Below, one piece after another: positions 1 through 6,035 of a stretch of 8,381 nt of DNA. This DNA comes from Pseudomonadota bacterium (GTDB taxonomy: Bacteria > Pseudomonadota > Gammaproteobacteria > SZUA-229). Below the pieces are notes generated by a model. The model was not told where the DNA came from. It did not search any database and saw nothing but the letters and a program-made list of their open reading frames with translations. Positions within the stretch are counted from its first letter, which is position 1. Each line of letters opens with the position of its first letter. The DNA lies in the NCBI GenBank assembly GCA_015222915.1, contig JADFWE010000192.1, positions 1-8,381 of the forward strand, in the 5' to 3' direction. A program made the translations under genes and the position numbers.

Positions 1-39
1 CGAAAGCAGTCCTTCCGTTTACTTTTTCTACCGTCAGCC

Positions 40-522
40 TTAGTGAGCGTGACCATCCGGACCATGGACATGACCGTGTCCGATCTCTTCTTCAGTGGCA
101 TCACGCACATCGACCACTTTCACTTCAAAGTTCAAGTCCACGCCGGCAAGCGCATGGTTGCCATCGACCACCACGACGTCGTCTTTTATCTCGACAACGG
201 TGACCACGATAGCAGTGCCATCGGGGCCCTGCGCATGAAACTGAACACCGACGTCTATCTGGTCAGCGCCATCAAACATCTCTTTTGGTACTTCCTGGAT
301 GCGGCCTTCATCTTTCTCACCGTAACCTTCTTCCGGTGGAACCTTTACCGATATCTCATCACCAGCAGCTTTTCCGGCCAGCGCTTTTTCCAGACCGGGA
401 ATTATATTCATGGCACCATGCAGATAGAGGAAACTACCGTCTTCCGACTGGTCGATGACCGTACCGTCATTGTTTTTCAATGTGTAATGTAGAGTAACCA
501 CTTTGTTGTCTTCGATTTTCAT
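40..522 (-). CDS. slyD: SlyD-like FKBP-type peptidyl-prolyl cis-trans isomerase
   Basis: A cytoplasmic prolyl isomerase and chaperone of the SlyD group; in E. coli SlyD also carries nickel for [NiFe]-hydrogenase maturation. The 160-residue product shows the split FKBP fold: an N-terminal half (about 1-70, with YLHGAMNIIPGLEKAL at 33-48 and GYGEKDE at 66-72), an inserted chaperone flap (about 75-120), and a return to FKBP with DGNHALAGVDLNFEV at 120-134. The C-terminal tail after ATEEEIGHGHVHG is short, with five histidines from 149 to 160. It lacks the cysteines and length of the E. coli tail, so metal binding may be reduced. The ATG at 522 is chosen because homology begins with MKIEDNKVV, as in E. 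coli MKVAKDLVV, and a GGGAAA purine run lies 8 nt upstream. The open frame extends to 624, but that part does not resemble SlyD. The gene is divergent from the next one. Confidence 0.95.
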   Translation of the reverse strand: MKIEDNKVVTLHYTLKNNDGTVIDQSEDGSFLYLHGAMNIIPGLEKALAGKAAGDEISVKVPPEEGYGEKDEGRIQEVPKEMFDGADQIDVGVQFHAQGPDGTAIVVTVVEIKDDVVVVDGNHALAGVDLNFEVKVVDVRDATEEEIGHGHVHGPDGHAH

Positions 523-554
523 ACTTGATTTCCCGGTTATTTTTCGTGTCGCGC

Positions 555-578
555 ACAATAGCAGATTCAGCCTGAATC
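555..578 (-). promoter_or_regulatory. Candidate slyD promoter (extended -10) with adjoining dyad
   Basis: Reading the minus strand, positions 563-555 give TGCTATTGT, an extended -10 form (TGnTATnnT) 32 bp before the slyD ATG. No good -35 hexamer is seen. A perfect 7-bp inverted repeat, GATTCAG-C-CTGAATC (564-578), abuts it on the upstream side, where a regulator or activator could bind. The one-base spacer argues against an RNA hairpin. The assignment rests on motif matching alone. Confidence 0.35.
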
Positions 579-635
579 CGCCCGAATATTTCACTGAAAT
601 ACCGGCTAAAGCCATCAAAATCAACGGAATTAAGC

Positions 636-641
636 TATATT
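636..641 (+). promoter_or_regulatory. Possible -10 element just before the 339-aa gene
   Basis: TATATT lies only 6 bp before the ATG at 648. If it is a real -10, transcription would start at or next to the start codon and give a leaderless message, which fits the lack of a ribosome binding site. No -35 is visible. Weak evidence. Confidence 0.2.
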
Positions 642-647
642 CATAAC

Positions 648-1667
648 ATGTCTGTTGCCTGTTACAGCCAGAAGATTCTCAACCCGTTTCGCGGTGTGAT
701 GAACATCATATCCATCGGCGGCGCTGATGCGGTAACCATCGACGGCATCAACTGGACGCTCTATATTCACGACAGTTTCGATTGCCCCACGGACGACCCC
801 GAAGAATTCTTCGAGATAGAGATGCCGGATATCCGTTATGGCGACTGGAGTAAAGAATCCGGCCTCAGGCATTCTCCTCTTATCGCTTCCTATCACTACA
901 ATGAGATCCAGACCATCGCCCATGTCCTGCTCGATGCGGTGCAGCAGTACGCCGACCAGTGCCCCTTCCCGTTTCAGGATAAATATGAACTCTGGCTGCT
1001 CGATGAAAGCAATGATGAACCGCTTGCCCTGCTGGAGACCGCACACACTAAAGAGCAGATATTTGCGCTGGAGAATCTGAGATGGGAGGCCGGTATCCGC
1101 TGCAAGCAGGAATTTTTAGCTAATGCGCCGATAAAAGACCCGGACACGAAAGACCTGCTCGATAAGCTGCTACAGAAGGAAGCGACAGGTACAGCGGGCG
1201 ACCTGCTGAATCATCTGATCGAGCAACGGGCAGGACAACAGCCGTCCGCCCAGTGGTTTTACCGTGATATTCTCAATGATGGTACAGGGTTAAACGGCAT
1301 CAATATTAACAACCGCCTGATCGGGCGCGAATTATCCGCCAGACTTTTCCCCAAGATGCTGGTCCAGCGGTTCTGGCCGGATGAAGCGCAAACAGCCCTG
1401 TTTACCGCTTTCATCCAATGGTTATCCCCTTACCTGCTGGTGCTGGATCACCTGCGGGACGAGCAACGTGAGGCGCTTGAGCTGATCGCCAGAGACCAGG
1501 CCCTGCTTGTCGACAAGCTATACATCTTCTACCCGAAGATCATCAACCGGCAGACGCTCAACGCAGCCCGTGTGGAAGCCACCATGCGCCGCGCCAACAG
1601 GAGCAAGGCCAGTGAAGCGCAAGACGATACCGTCGAGTATATTGAAACACAGCACGCTCTCATCTAA
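648..1667 (+). CDS. Conserved-looking protein of unknown function, 339 aa
   Basis: The product is a 339-residue soluble protein with no signal peptide, membrane segment or enzymatic motif that I can see. It opens with SQKILNPFRGVMNI (7-20), followed by a beta-rich part (about 18-45, VTIDGINWTLYIH). A hydrophobic strand-like stretch KYELWLLDESNDEPLALLET lies at 112-131. The second half is mostly alpha-helical, with a coil-prone region at 265-290 and a basic segment at 308-320. The wording resembles a family of uncharacterised gammaproteobacterial proteins I recall only loosely, so no function is offered. The ATG at 648 is preferred because the SQKILNPFRGVMN stretch looks conserved; Met18 (699) is the alternative. 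There is no clear Shine-Dalgarno sequence, and a TATATT at 636-641 sits so close that a leaderless transcript is possible. Divergent from slyD. Confidence 0.8.
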   Translation: MSVACYSQKILNPFRGVMNIISIGGADAVTIDGINWTLYIHDSFDCPTDDPEEFFEIEMPDIRYGDWSKESGLRHSPLIASYHYNEIQTIAHVLLDAVQQYADQCPFPFQDKYELWLLDESNDEPLALLETAHTKEQIFALENLRWEAGIRCKQEFLANAPIKDPDTKDLLDKLLQKEATGTAGDLLNHLIEQRAGQQPSAQWFYRDILNDGTGLNGININNRLIGRELSARLFPKMLVQRFWPDEAQTALFTAFIQWLSPYLLVLDHLRDEQREALELIARDQALLVDKLYIFYPKIINRQTLNAARVEATMRRANRSKASEAQDDTVEYIETQHALI

Positions 1668-1789
1668 AGAGGTGGCGCAAAAAGTCAAACCACTGGCGCT
1701 TAGCGTCAATGCCATCGTGCTATCTTCATCTAGAGTGAAGGGTGAGAGAACACATTTATCAGGGTGTTTTCTGTGTGGATAAGCAAACC

Positions 1790-1798
1790 TGATATAAT
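1790..1798 (+). promoter_or_regulatory. Extended -10 promoter of the TraF-like gene
   Basis: TGATATAAT is a perfect extended -10 (TGn plus TATAAT at 1793-1798), ending 46 bp before the ATG at 1845, so the leader would be about 40 nt. No convincing -35 is present at 16-18 bp spacing, as is usual for extended -10 promoters. The rest of the 177-bp gap (1668-1844) holds a small possible stem, TGGCGC-TTA-GCGTCA (1694-1708), with no T-run after it. No gene is visible there. Confidence 0.5.
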
Positions 1799-1844
1799 TT
1801 GACCCACAAATCGCCTCTGCGATACATCGCCGACTTCTAACGAT

Positions 1845-3320
1845 ATGACTTCTCTTTACAAACGACCGCTCTATATAGCTTTATCTGCACTGTTAACCAA
1901 TGGCATCATTGCCAGCCCCGTGTTTGCCGAACCCATCTATCATCCCAGCGGACCCAAACTGACTTTTGGCGGTATGACCCACCGCAGGATGACGGTGTCT
2001 GATATGGGTAACCCTGCCCACCCGGCGGGTGTACCGTACCCGGAAGGTGATAATGGGCTTTACGGAGCGGGTCTGTCGCTTGGCCTGGGTGTCGAATATG
2101 ACGGCAATGATAATCTCTTCAAACTATTAGACAATGCCAGTGACAGCGGCGCCAGCGTTCCCGGTGGTGATAGCGGCACTGGAGACAGCGGTGAAGACAG
2201 CGCCACCACTCTTCCAATACCACTCCCAGGTGTCAGCCTGACCCCGGAGCAGCAAGATCAACTTGACTCACTGGTTCAGGAAGTGGCGGTAGCCGCGGCG
2301 CTGATCGGGGTATCGGTTACCGGCTTGAATGCTAAAGCCTTTATTTCTGCCGATGTCCCTGTACTGATCAGCAACAACAAACTGGGGACCTGGACATTTG
2401 GTGCCAATACCTCAATCACCACAAACCTCAGAGGCATCAATGACCCGATAACTTTTGATGCCACTCAGGCGCTAGATGAATTAATCAAGGCGTATGAAGC
2501 CGACCCGCCTACGGTGGCAACGACATATGATCTGACCGGTAGTGCCAGTGTCACCGTTAACCCGGACGGTACAGCGAAGTTCCGCATCGACAATAACAGC
2601 GGTGTAATCACCAAAGCTGCACAGGTCACCGAGATCAGCATCGGTTACAGCCGTAAGGTCTGGCAGCAGGAGGACAACAAGGTCTATATCGGCATCAAAC
2701 CCAAATACCTTGATATCGGTCTTTCAAACACCGCTATTCCGATAGCCAATATCGATAATGCCAAAAGCATCTTCGAATCACTGGACAAGTCCGACTTCAG
2801 CTACCAGCAGGATTTCTCTGTCGATCTGGGCGCGATCTGGAGCGGTAAGCAGTACCAGGTAGGTGCGACCCTCACCAACCTGAACGAGCCGGAATTCCAT
2901 TACCCGGCTTCCGACCTGAGCGGTTTCACCAATCCGCTAATCATCCAGTTCATCCGCGACCGTGAACGTTATGTCATGGAACGCCAGCTAAAACTGGACG
3001 GTGGCTATATCACCCCTGGCGGCGCATGGGGCATCAACTTCGGGCTTGATGTTAATGCTGTACCCGATCCCATGGGTGACGATTATCAGTGGGCCGCTGT
3101 CGGTGTCGGTTTCGCCTCAGACAGCTGGTGGCTGCCCGGCGCCCGTGCCGGTATCCGGAAAAACATGGCGGGTACCGAACTGACCTATGTCACCGCCGGT
3201 GTCACGGTATTCAATATCCTTAACCTCGACCTCGCCGCCACCACACAGACGGTACAGATCAATGGCAAGACCGTACCCAGAGGCCTGATCGGTAATATCG
3301 GTTTTCAGGTGATGTTTTAA
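1845..3320 (+). CDS. Outer-membrane beta-barrel protein, TraF-like (conjugal transfer TraF_2 type)
   Basis: The 491-residue product has an N-terminal signal peptide: basic K6-R7, hydrophobic core 8-24 and a cleavage site after PVFA at residue 28. The mature part alternates polar and apolar residues in strand-like stretches, is rich in Gly, Asn, Thr and Tyr, and ends GNIGFQVMF. A terminal Phe on an amphipathic strand is the classic outer-membrane assembly signal. The order of features (GLGVEYDGNDNLFKLLD at 80-96, the late repeat of barrel strands, and TVFNILNLDLA at 454-464 near the end) resembles the chromosomal family named conjugal transfer protein TraF. The name is historical: no conjugation genes are nearby, so a transfer role is not implied. 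Residues 97-124 form a Ser/Gly/Asp-rich low-complexity segment, probably a loop. The ribosome binding site is weak. The gene runs convergently into the reductase gene. Confidence 0.7.
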   Translation: MTSLYKRPLYIALSALLTNGIIASPVFAEPIYHPSGPKLTFGGMTHRRMTVSDMGNPAHPAGVPYPEGDNGLYGAGLSLGLGVEYDGNDNLFKLLDNASDSGASVPGGDSGTGDSGEDSATTLPIPLPGVSLTPEQQDQLDSLVQEVAVAAALIGVSVTGLNAKAFISADVPVLISNNKLGTWTFGANTSITTNLRGINDPITFDATQALDELIKAYEADPPTVATTYDLTGSASVTVNPDGTAKFRIDNNSGVITKAAQVTEISIGYSRKVWQQEDNKVYIGIKPKYLDIGLSNTAIPIANIDNAKSIFESLDKSDFSYQQDFSVDLGAIWSGKQYQVGATLTNLNEPEFHYPASDLSGFTNPLIIQFIRDRERYVMERQLKLDGGYITPGGAWGINFGLDVNAVPDPMGDDYQWAAVGVGFASDSWWLPGARAGIRKNMAGTELTYVTAGVTVFNILNLDLAATTQTVQINGKTVPRGLIGNIGFQVMF

Positions 3321-3325
3321 CTGAT

Positions 3326-3412
3326 AGTTTTAAGTTGTAGGTTATAAGTTGTATGTGAGAAACGTTTAAACGGAAAACTTAACTTAAAACTTACTACATA
3401 AAACTTACAACT
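3326..3412. repeat. Inverted repeat with arms made of 7-bp units (heptad dyad 1)
   Basis: This element nearly fills the 98-bp gap between two convergent genes. The left arm reads in 7-bp steps: AGTTTTA at 3326, AGTTGTA at 3333, GGTTATA at 3340, AGTTGTA at 3347. The right arm, on the minus strand, reads AGTTGTA (3412-3406), AGTTTTA (3405-3399), TGTAGTA (3398-3392), AGTTTTA (3391-3385) and AGTTAAG (3384-3378). The consensus is AGTTnTA. The centre is a perfect CGTTTAAACG palindrome (3363-3372). The RNA would form a long AU-rich imperfect hairpin in either direction, so bidirectional termination or transcript-end protection is plausible. There is no target duplication or transposase. Confidence 0.75.
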
Positions 3413-3418
3413 CGCCCC

Positions 3419-4033
3419 TCACATCCCGTTGCCGAATTTTTCGTGATGGATCTCGGTCGTTTCCCGCATGGTCTTCAACGCCGCCGCATATCCCTTCAAT
3501 ATGCCAAGCGTCCATGAGATGCGTTCTCTGAAATAAGCATCGGCATCTTCGTCGTTATCCGCGGCTTTATCATTAAGAAGTTTTTCGACATTTCTCAGGA
3601 TCAACTGTTCGGGGATGTAACACAGGCGGTTATTTTTATAACTGCTCATGCGCAGTTCGGCCACCGGGTAGGCACCGCCATCGGCAGAAGATACGGCGAC
3701 GATCAGTGCCGGTTTATGGCCCATCTCGAAACGGTTGAACATCAGGAAGAAGTTTTTCAGCCCGGCAGGCACCTGGCCATGCCACTCGGGAGCGATGATA
3801 ATAAAAGCATCACTTTCACTTAGCTGCTGTTTCAGTGGTGCCAGCCGCTGATTCCATTCTTCACTGTCCTCCCACAGGGTCTGGTCCCATAACGGCAGCG
3901 GGTTATCGGCCAGCGAGTAAACCCAGGGCTCGATATCATCAAAATCATCTTGCAGCGTCTTCTCCAGATAACGCGCAACTTTTTCACTCTGCGAGAAATT
4001 GCGGTGGCTACCGCTGATAATGCTTATTTTCAT
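3419..4033 (-). CDS. NAD(P)H-dependent FMN reductase-like flavoprotein
   Basis: The 204-residue product has the flavodoxin-like fold of the NADPH-dependent FMN reductase family. These cytoplasmic enzymes bind FMN and reduce flavins, quinones, azo compounds or metals. The phosphate-binding loop is SGSHRNFSQSEKVA (7-20) after strand MKISII. The second flavin loop is APEWHGQVPAGLKNFF (81-96), where most relatives have PEYNxSxPGxLKN. A third strand, PALIVAVSSADGGAYP (108-123), gives the SSxxGG loop. An acidic stretch (NDEDADAYF, 160-168) precedes a C-terminal helix. The ATG at 4033 is chosen because the fold begins at MKISIISGS. The frame continues to a GTG at 4081 inside a hairpin, but those 16 residues are not part of the fold. 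It lies 174 bp downstream of srkA on the same strand, separated by two dyads, so co-transcription is uncertain. Substrate unknown. Confidence 0.85.
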   Translation of the reverse strand: MKISIISGSHRNFSQSEKVARYLEKTLQDDFDDIEPWVYSLADNPLPLWDQTLWEDSEEWNQRLAPLKQQLSESDAFIIIAPEWHGQVPAGLKNFFLMFNRFEMGHKPALIVAVSSADGGAYPVAELRMSSYKNNRLCYIPEQLILRNVEKLLNDKAADNDEDADAYFRERISWTLGILKGYAAALKTMRETTEIHHEKFGNGM

Positions 4034-4065
4034 AGTTTTTAACCCGTTAAAATTGATAAAGCATA

Positions 4066-4114
4066 TTACTAAGGCGAACACTGATTAGACGACATTCAGT
4101 GTTCGCCTTAGTAA
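4066..4114. repeat. Perfect 19-bp inverted repeat with 11-nt loop
   Basis: The left arm TTACTAAGGCGAACACTGA (4066-4084) is repeated exactly as its reverse complement at 4096-4114, around an 11-nt loop (4085-4095). It lies 32 bp upstream of the reductase ATG and 93 bp past the srkA stop. The RNA stem would be very stable, but no T-run follows it on either strand, so it is not a standard intrinsic terminator. It could be a leader attenuator, an mRNA-end stabiliser, a regulator site or a very small mobile relic. Flanking bases show no target duplication. Confidence 0.8.
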
Positions 4115-4133
4115 CAAAGAAGTAAATTATTGG

Positions 4134-4197
4134 GCCGCGAAGGACGCGAAGAGAAAAGATCTTATAGTTTTTTTGCACCCTTTGCGTTTTTTGCGGC
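4134..4197. repeat. Inverted repeat with arms made of 9-bp units (nonamer dyad)
   Basis: Plus strand from 4136: CGCGAAGGA then CGCGAAGAG, preceded by GC. Minus strand from 4195: CGCAAAAAA, CGCAAAGGG and TGCAAAAAA, also preceded by GC. Both arms therefore use 9-bp steps of the form CGCRAARRR and face each other as an imperfect inverted repeat, with AAGATCTT (4156-4163) near the centre. Repeats of the CGCGAAGGA/CGCAAAGAA kind are, from memory, widespread between genes in many bacterial genomes. Its right edge lies 10 bp from the srkA stop, and read on the minus strand the stem could mark the end of the srkA transcript. Confidence 0.7.
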
Positions 4198-4207
4198 AAT
4201 ATAGCTT

Positions 4208-5215
4208 TTACACTACCAGCACCGGCTCATTCAATCGTGACAGCTGTTCACGTAATTCCAGCACGTGCTGTTCCCAGTACTGGGTGGTATTAAACCAGGG
4301 GAAAGCCAGCGGAAAGGCAGAATCATTCCAGCGTTTTGCCAGCCAGGCAGCATAGTGCATCATGCGCAGGCTCCTCAGAGCCTCGATCAGGTGCAGTTCT
4401 TTTAGATCCAGTTCGGCGAACTCTTCATAACCTTCCAGCAGGTCGCACAGCTGTTCGGTCATCTCCTGACGCACACCGGACAACAGCATCCACAGATCCT
4501 GTATCGCCGGACCGTTGCAGCAGTCATCCAGGTCGACAAAATGCGGGCCGTCTTCCGTCCACAAAACATTGCTGCGGTGACAGTCACCGTGCAGCCGTAT
4601 GCTCTGATAACTTCCGCAACGGTCGAAAGCCGCCTGTATCTCTGCCAGCAGATCGTCCACCAGTGTCTGATACGCCAGCTGCAGGTAATCGGGAATAAAA
4701 CCGTTTTCCTGCAGGTAGGCAGCAGGCTGAAACCCCATACGCTGTATTTCGATCTGGTGCCGGTGCTGGAACGAGGAAGTGCGCCCGACATTGTGGATGC
4801 GGGCGATAAACCTTCCCATCCAGTTCAGGTCATCTCGCGTTTCCAGATCAGGCCAGCGGCCACCGCGCAACGGATAGATAGAAAAACGATAGCCACCATG
4901 TCTGAACAGCGTATCACCTTCTATCACTATCGGTGCCACCACCGGAATTTCCGATTCGATCAGTTCCAGAGCAAATCTGTGCTCTTCATCGATGGCAGCA
5001 TCACTCCAGCGGTCAGGCCGGTAAAACTTGGCGATAATAGCAGTACTTTGATCGTCTCCCTGCTCCAGATCACAGCGGTATACCCGGTTCTCATAGCTGT
5101 TCAGTGCCAGCATACGTCCGCTGGTCTCATAGCCAAGACTTTCCACGGCCGATAATACGGTCTCGGGCGTTAATTCAGTATAATCGTGTGCTAACTCTAA
5201 TATTTCTTCTGTCAT
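4208..5215 (-). CDS. srkA: Stress response kinase A (YihE/RdoA family)
   Basis: A cytoplasmic Ser/Thr protein kinase with an aminoglycoside-phosphotransferase-like fold. In E. coli it promotes survival under stress, is encoded just upstream of dsbA and is under Cpx control. At 335 residues it is close to the E. coli 328. Hallmarks: LNSYENRVY (38-46), the strand AKFYRPDRW (62-70) with the probable ATP-binding Lys63, PVVAPIV (91-97), the catalytic loop LHGDCHRSNVLW (208-219) with Asp211 and Asn216, the metal-binding VDLDD (227-231), and GPAIQDLWMLLSG (235-247). All key residues are present, so the enzyme should be active. The ATG at 5215 gives 37 residues before LNSYENRVY, about as in E. coli; upstream is a modest GTGGA. 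Only 15 bp separate it from the divergent redoxin gene, so its promoter must lie in that gene's 5' end. Confidence 0.95.
   Translation of the reverse strand: MTEEILELAHDYTELTPETVLSAVESLGYETSGRMLALNSYENRVYRCDLEQGDDQSTAIIAKFYRPDRWSDAAIDEEHRFALELIESEIPVVAPIVIEGDTLFRHGGYRFSIYPLRGGRWPDLETRDDLNWMGRFIARIHNVGRTSSFQHRHQIEIQRMGFQPAAYLQENGFIPDYLQLAYQTLVDDLLAEIQAAFDRCGSYQSIRLHGDCHRSNVLWTEDGPHFVDLDDCCNGPAIQDLWMLLSGVRQEMTEQLCDLLEGYEEFAELDLKELHLIEALRSLRMMHYAAWLAKRWNDSAFPLAFPWFNTTQYWEQHVLELREQLSRLNEPVLVV
5179..5184 (+). promoter_or_regulatory. Candidate -10 for the redoxin gene, inside srkA
   Basis: A perfect TATAAT lies 46 bp before the redoxin ATG, within the first codons of srkA on the opposite strand. 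It would give a leader of about 40 nt. There is no good -35 or TG extension. With only 15 bp between the two start codons, a promoter inside srkA is needed, which makes this the best candidate. Confidence 0.4.
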
Positions 5216-5230
5216 CTATATCCACATACC

Positions 5231-5908
5231 ATGAAAGCCATTATTAACGAAATCGCGCCGCAACCTGAAATAGAATGCTGGGTACAGGGCGGTGAGCCAG
5301 CGCTCAGTGAACTGCGCGGACAGGTCATACTGATCGAAGTCATCCAGGTCAACTGCCCCGGCTGTTTCATCCATGCCCTGCCTGAAGTCATGCACTTGCA
5401 TGAGAACTACGCTTCTCAGGGACTTAAAGTCTTTGCCATCGCCACCGCCTTCGAACACTACCATCATAATACCTTGAATAACCTGCAACGTCTGCTGCAG
5501 CACGGTGAATTAATCGGTGACCCGCTGTTTCAACTGGGTAAAGCGGATTTCCTGGATGAATCATCCGGTGTACAGAAGCTGCCCTACACCATCCCTTTCA
5601 GTGTGGCGATGGACAAGCTGGTGAAAAATGAAAACCTTGTAGATAAAGCCGCTATCGAACAGTTCGTGCTCAGCCAGATACCTGACTTTCATGAAAAAAA
5701 CTGGGATAAAGCACGCCAACAGGCAATCTACCAGCAAGCTAAAGCCTATCTAAACAACAAACGATACCACGCACTCACGTTTGAGATGTACCAGCTGCAG
5801 GGCACACCTTCGAGCATCCTGATCGATAAAAAAGGCATACTCAGACAGATATCATTCGGCGTAGCCAATACGCTTGAGGCTGATATAAGGATATTATTAG
5901 ACGAGTAA
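5231..5908 (+). CDS. Thioredoxin-fold redoxin/TlpA-like protein with CPGC motif
   Basis: The 225-residue protein has a thioredoxin fold and no signal peptide or membrane anchor, so it is probably cytoplasmic. The first part reads LRGQVILIEVIQVNCPGCFIHALPEV (28-53): a strand followed by the redox pair Cys42-Cys45 and the usual Pro at the end of the helix. The last part reads YQLQGTPSSILIDKKGILRQISFG (187-210), with Pro193 as the expected cis-proline and the TlpA-like IDKKG turn. Between them lies an insertion of roughly 90 residues, mostly helical and charged (about 95-185), longer than in ordinary TlpA/ResA proteins. A CPGC active site is less common than CPPC or CGPC. The likely role is thiol-disulfide exchange or peroxide reduction; the partner is unknown. 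The frame is closed by a stop at 5198-5200, so the ATG at 5231 is the only good start; it has no Shine-Dalgarno sequence. Divergent from srkA. Confidence 0.75.
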   Translation: MKAIINEIAPQPEIECWVQGGEPALSELRGQVILIEVIQVNCPGCFIHALPEVMHLHENYASQGLKVFAIATAFEHYHHNTLNNLQRLLQHGELIGDPLFQLGKADFLDESSGVQKLPYTIPFSVAMDKLVKNENLVDKAAIEQFVLSQIPDFHEKNWDKARQQAIYQQAKAYLNNKRYHALTFEMYQLQGTPSSILIDKKGILRQISFGVANTLEADIRILLDE

Positions 5909-5970
5909 CGTTGCATCACTTACTATTTTGGAGACGATACTAAGGAATTCCCGACTCATTTGCCTGAAAA

Positions 5971-6007
5971 AGCCGATTTAGTATTTCGGCTAAATAAACA
6001 TTATAAT
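5971..6007 (+). promoter_or_regulatory. yqhA promoter region: dyad plus perfect -10
   Basis: TATAAT at 6002-6007 lies 28 bp before the yqhA ATG. AGCCGA (5971-5976) and TCGGCT (5986-5991) form a 6-bp dyad with a 9-nt spacer that covers the place of the -35, where no good hexamer is seen. That position suits an operator or activator site. The dyad is not followed by a T-run, so a terminator for the redoxin gene is less likely. The leader would be about 20 nt and contains no Shine-Dalgarno motif. Confidence 0.45.
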
Positions 6008-6035
6008 CCACCCTCTTTTATAAAAAATAATCATT

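Noticed and set aside
43..492. 149-codon plus-strand open frame opposite slyD
   Set aside because: It lies wholly antisense to a clear slyD; its product has no recognisable features and it is a shadow frame.
523..624. Longer slyD reading frame starting at 624
   Set aside because: The extra 34 residues do not match SlyD proteins and would cover the candidate promoter; homology begins at the ATG at 522.
1694..1708. Short stem after the 339-aa gene as an intrinsic terminator
   Set aside because: The 6-bp stem includes a G-T pair and has no T-run after it; too weak to call.
3326..3412. Heptad dyad as a CRISPR array or insertion sequence
   Set aside because: The units are only 7 bp with no spacers; there is no transposase, no target duplication and no cas genes.
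4034..4081. GTG start for the reductase inside the 19-bp hairpin
   Set aside because: It adds 16 residues ahead of the MKISIISGS strand that opens the flavodoxin-like fold and would place initiation within a very stable stem.
4541..5155. 204-codon plus-strand frame opposite srkA
   Set aside because: It is antisense to a kinase with all catalytic motifs intact and has no coherent protein features.
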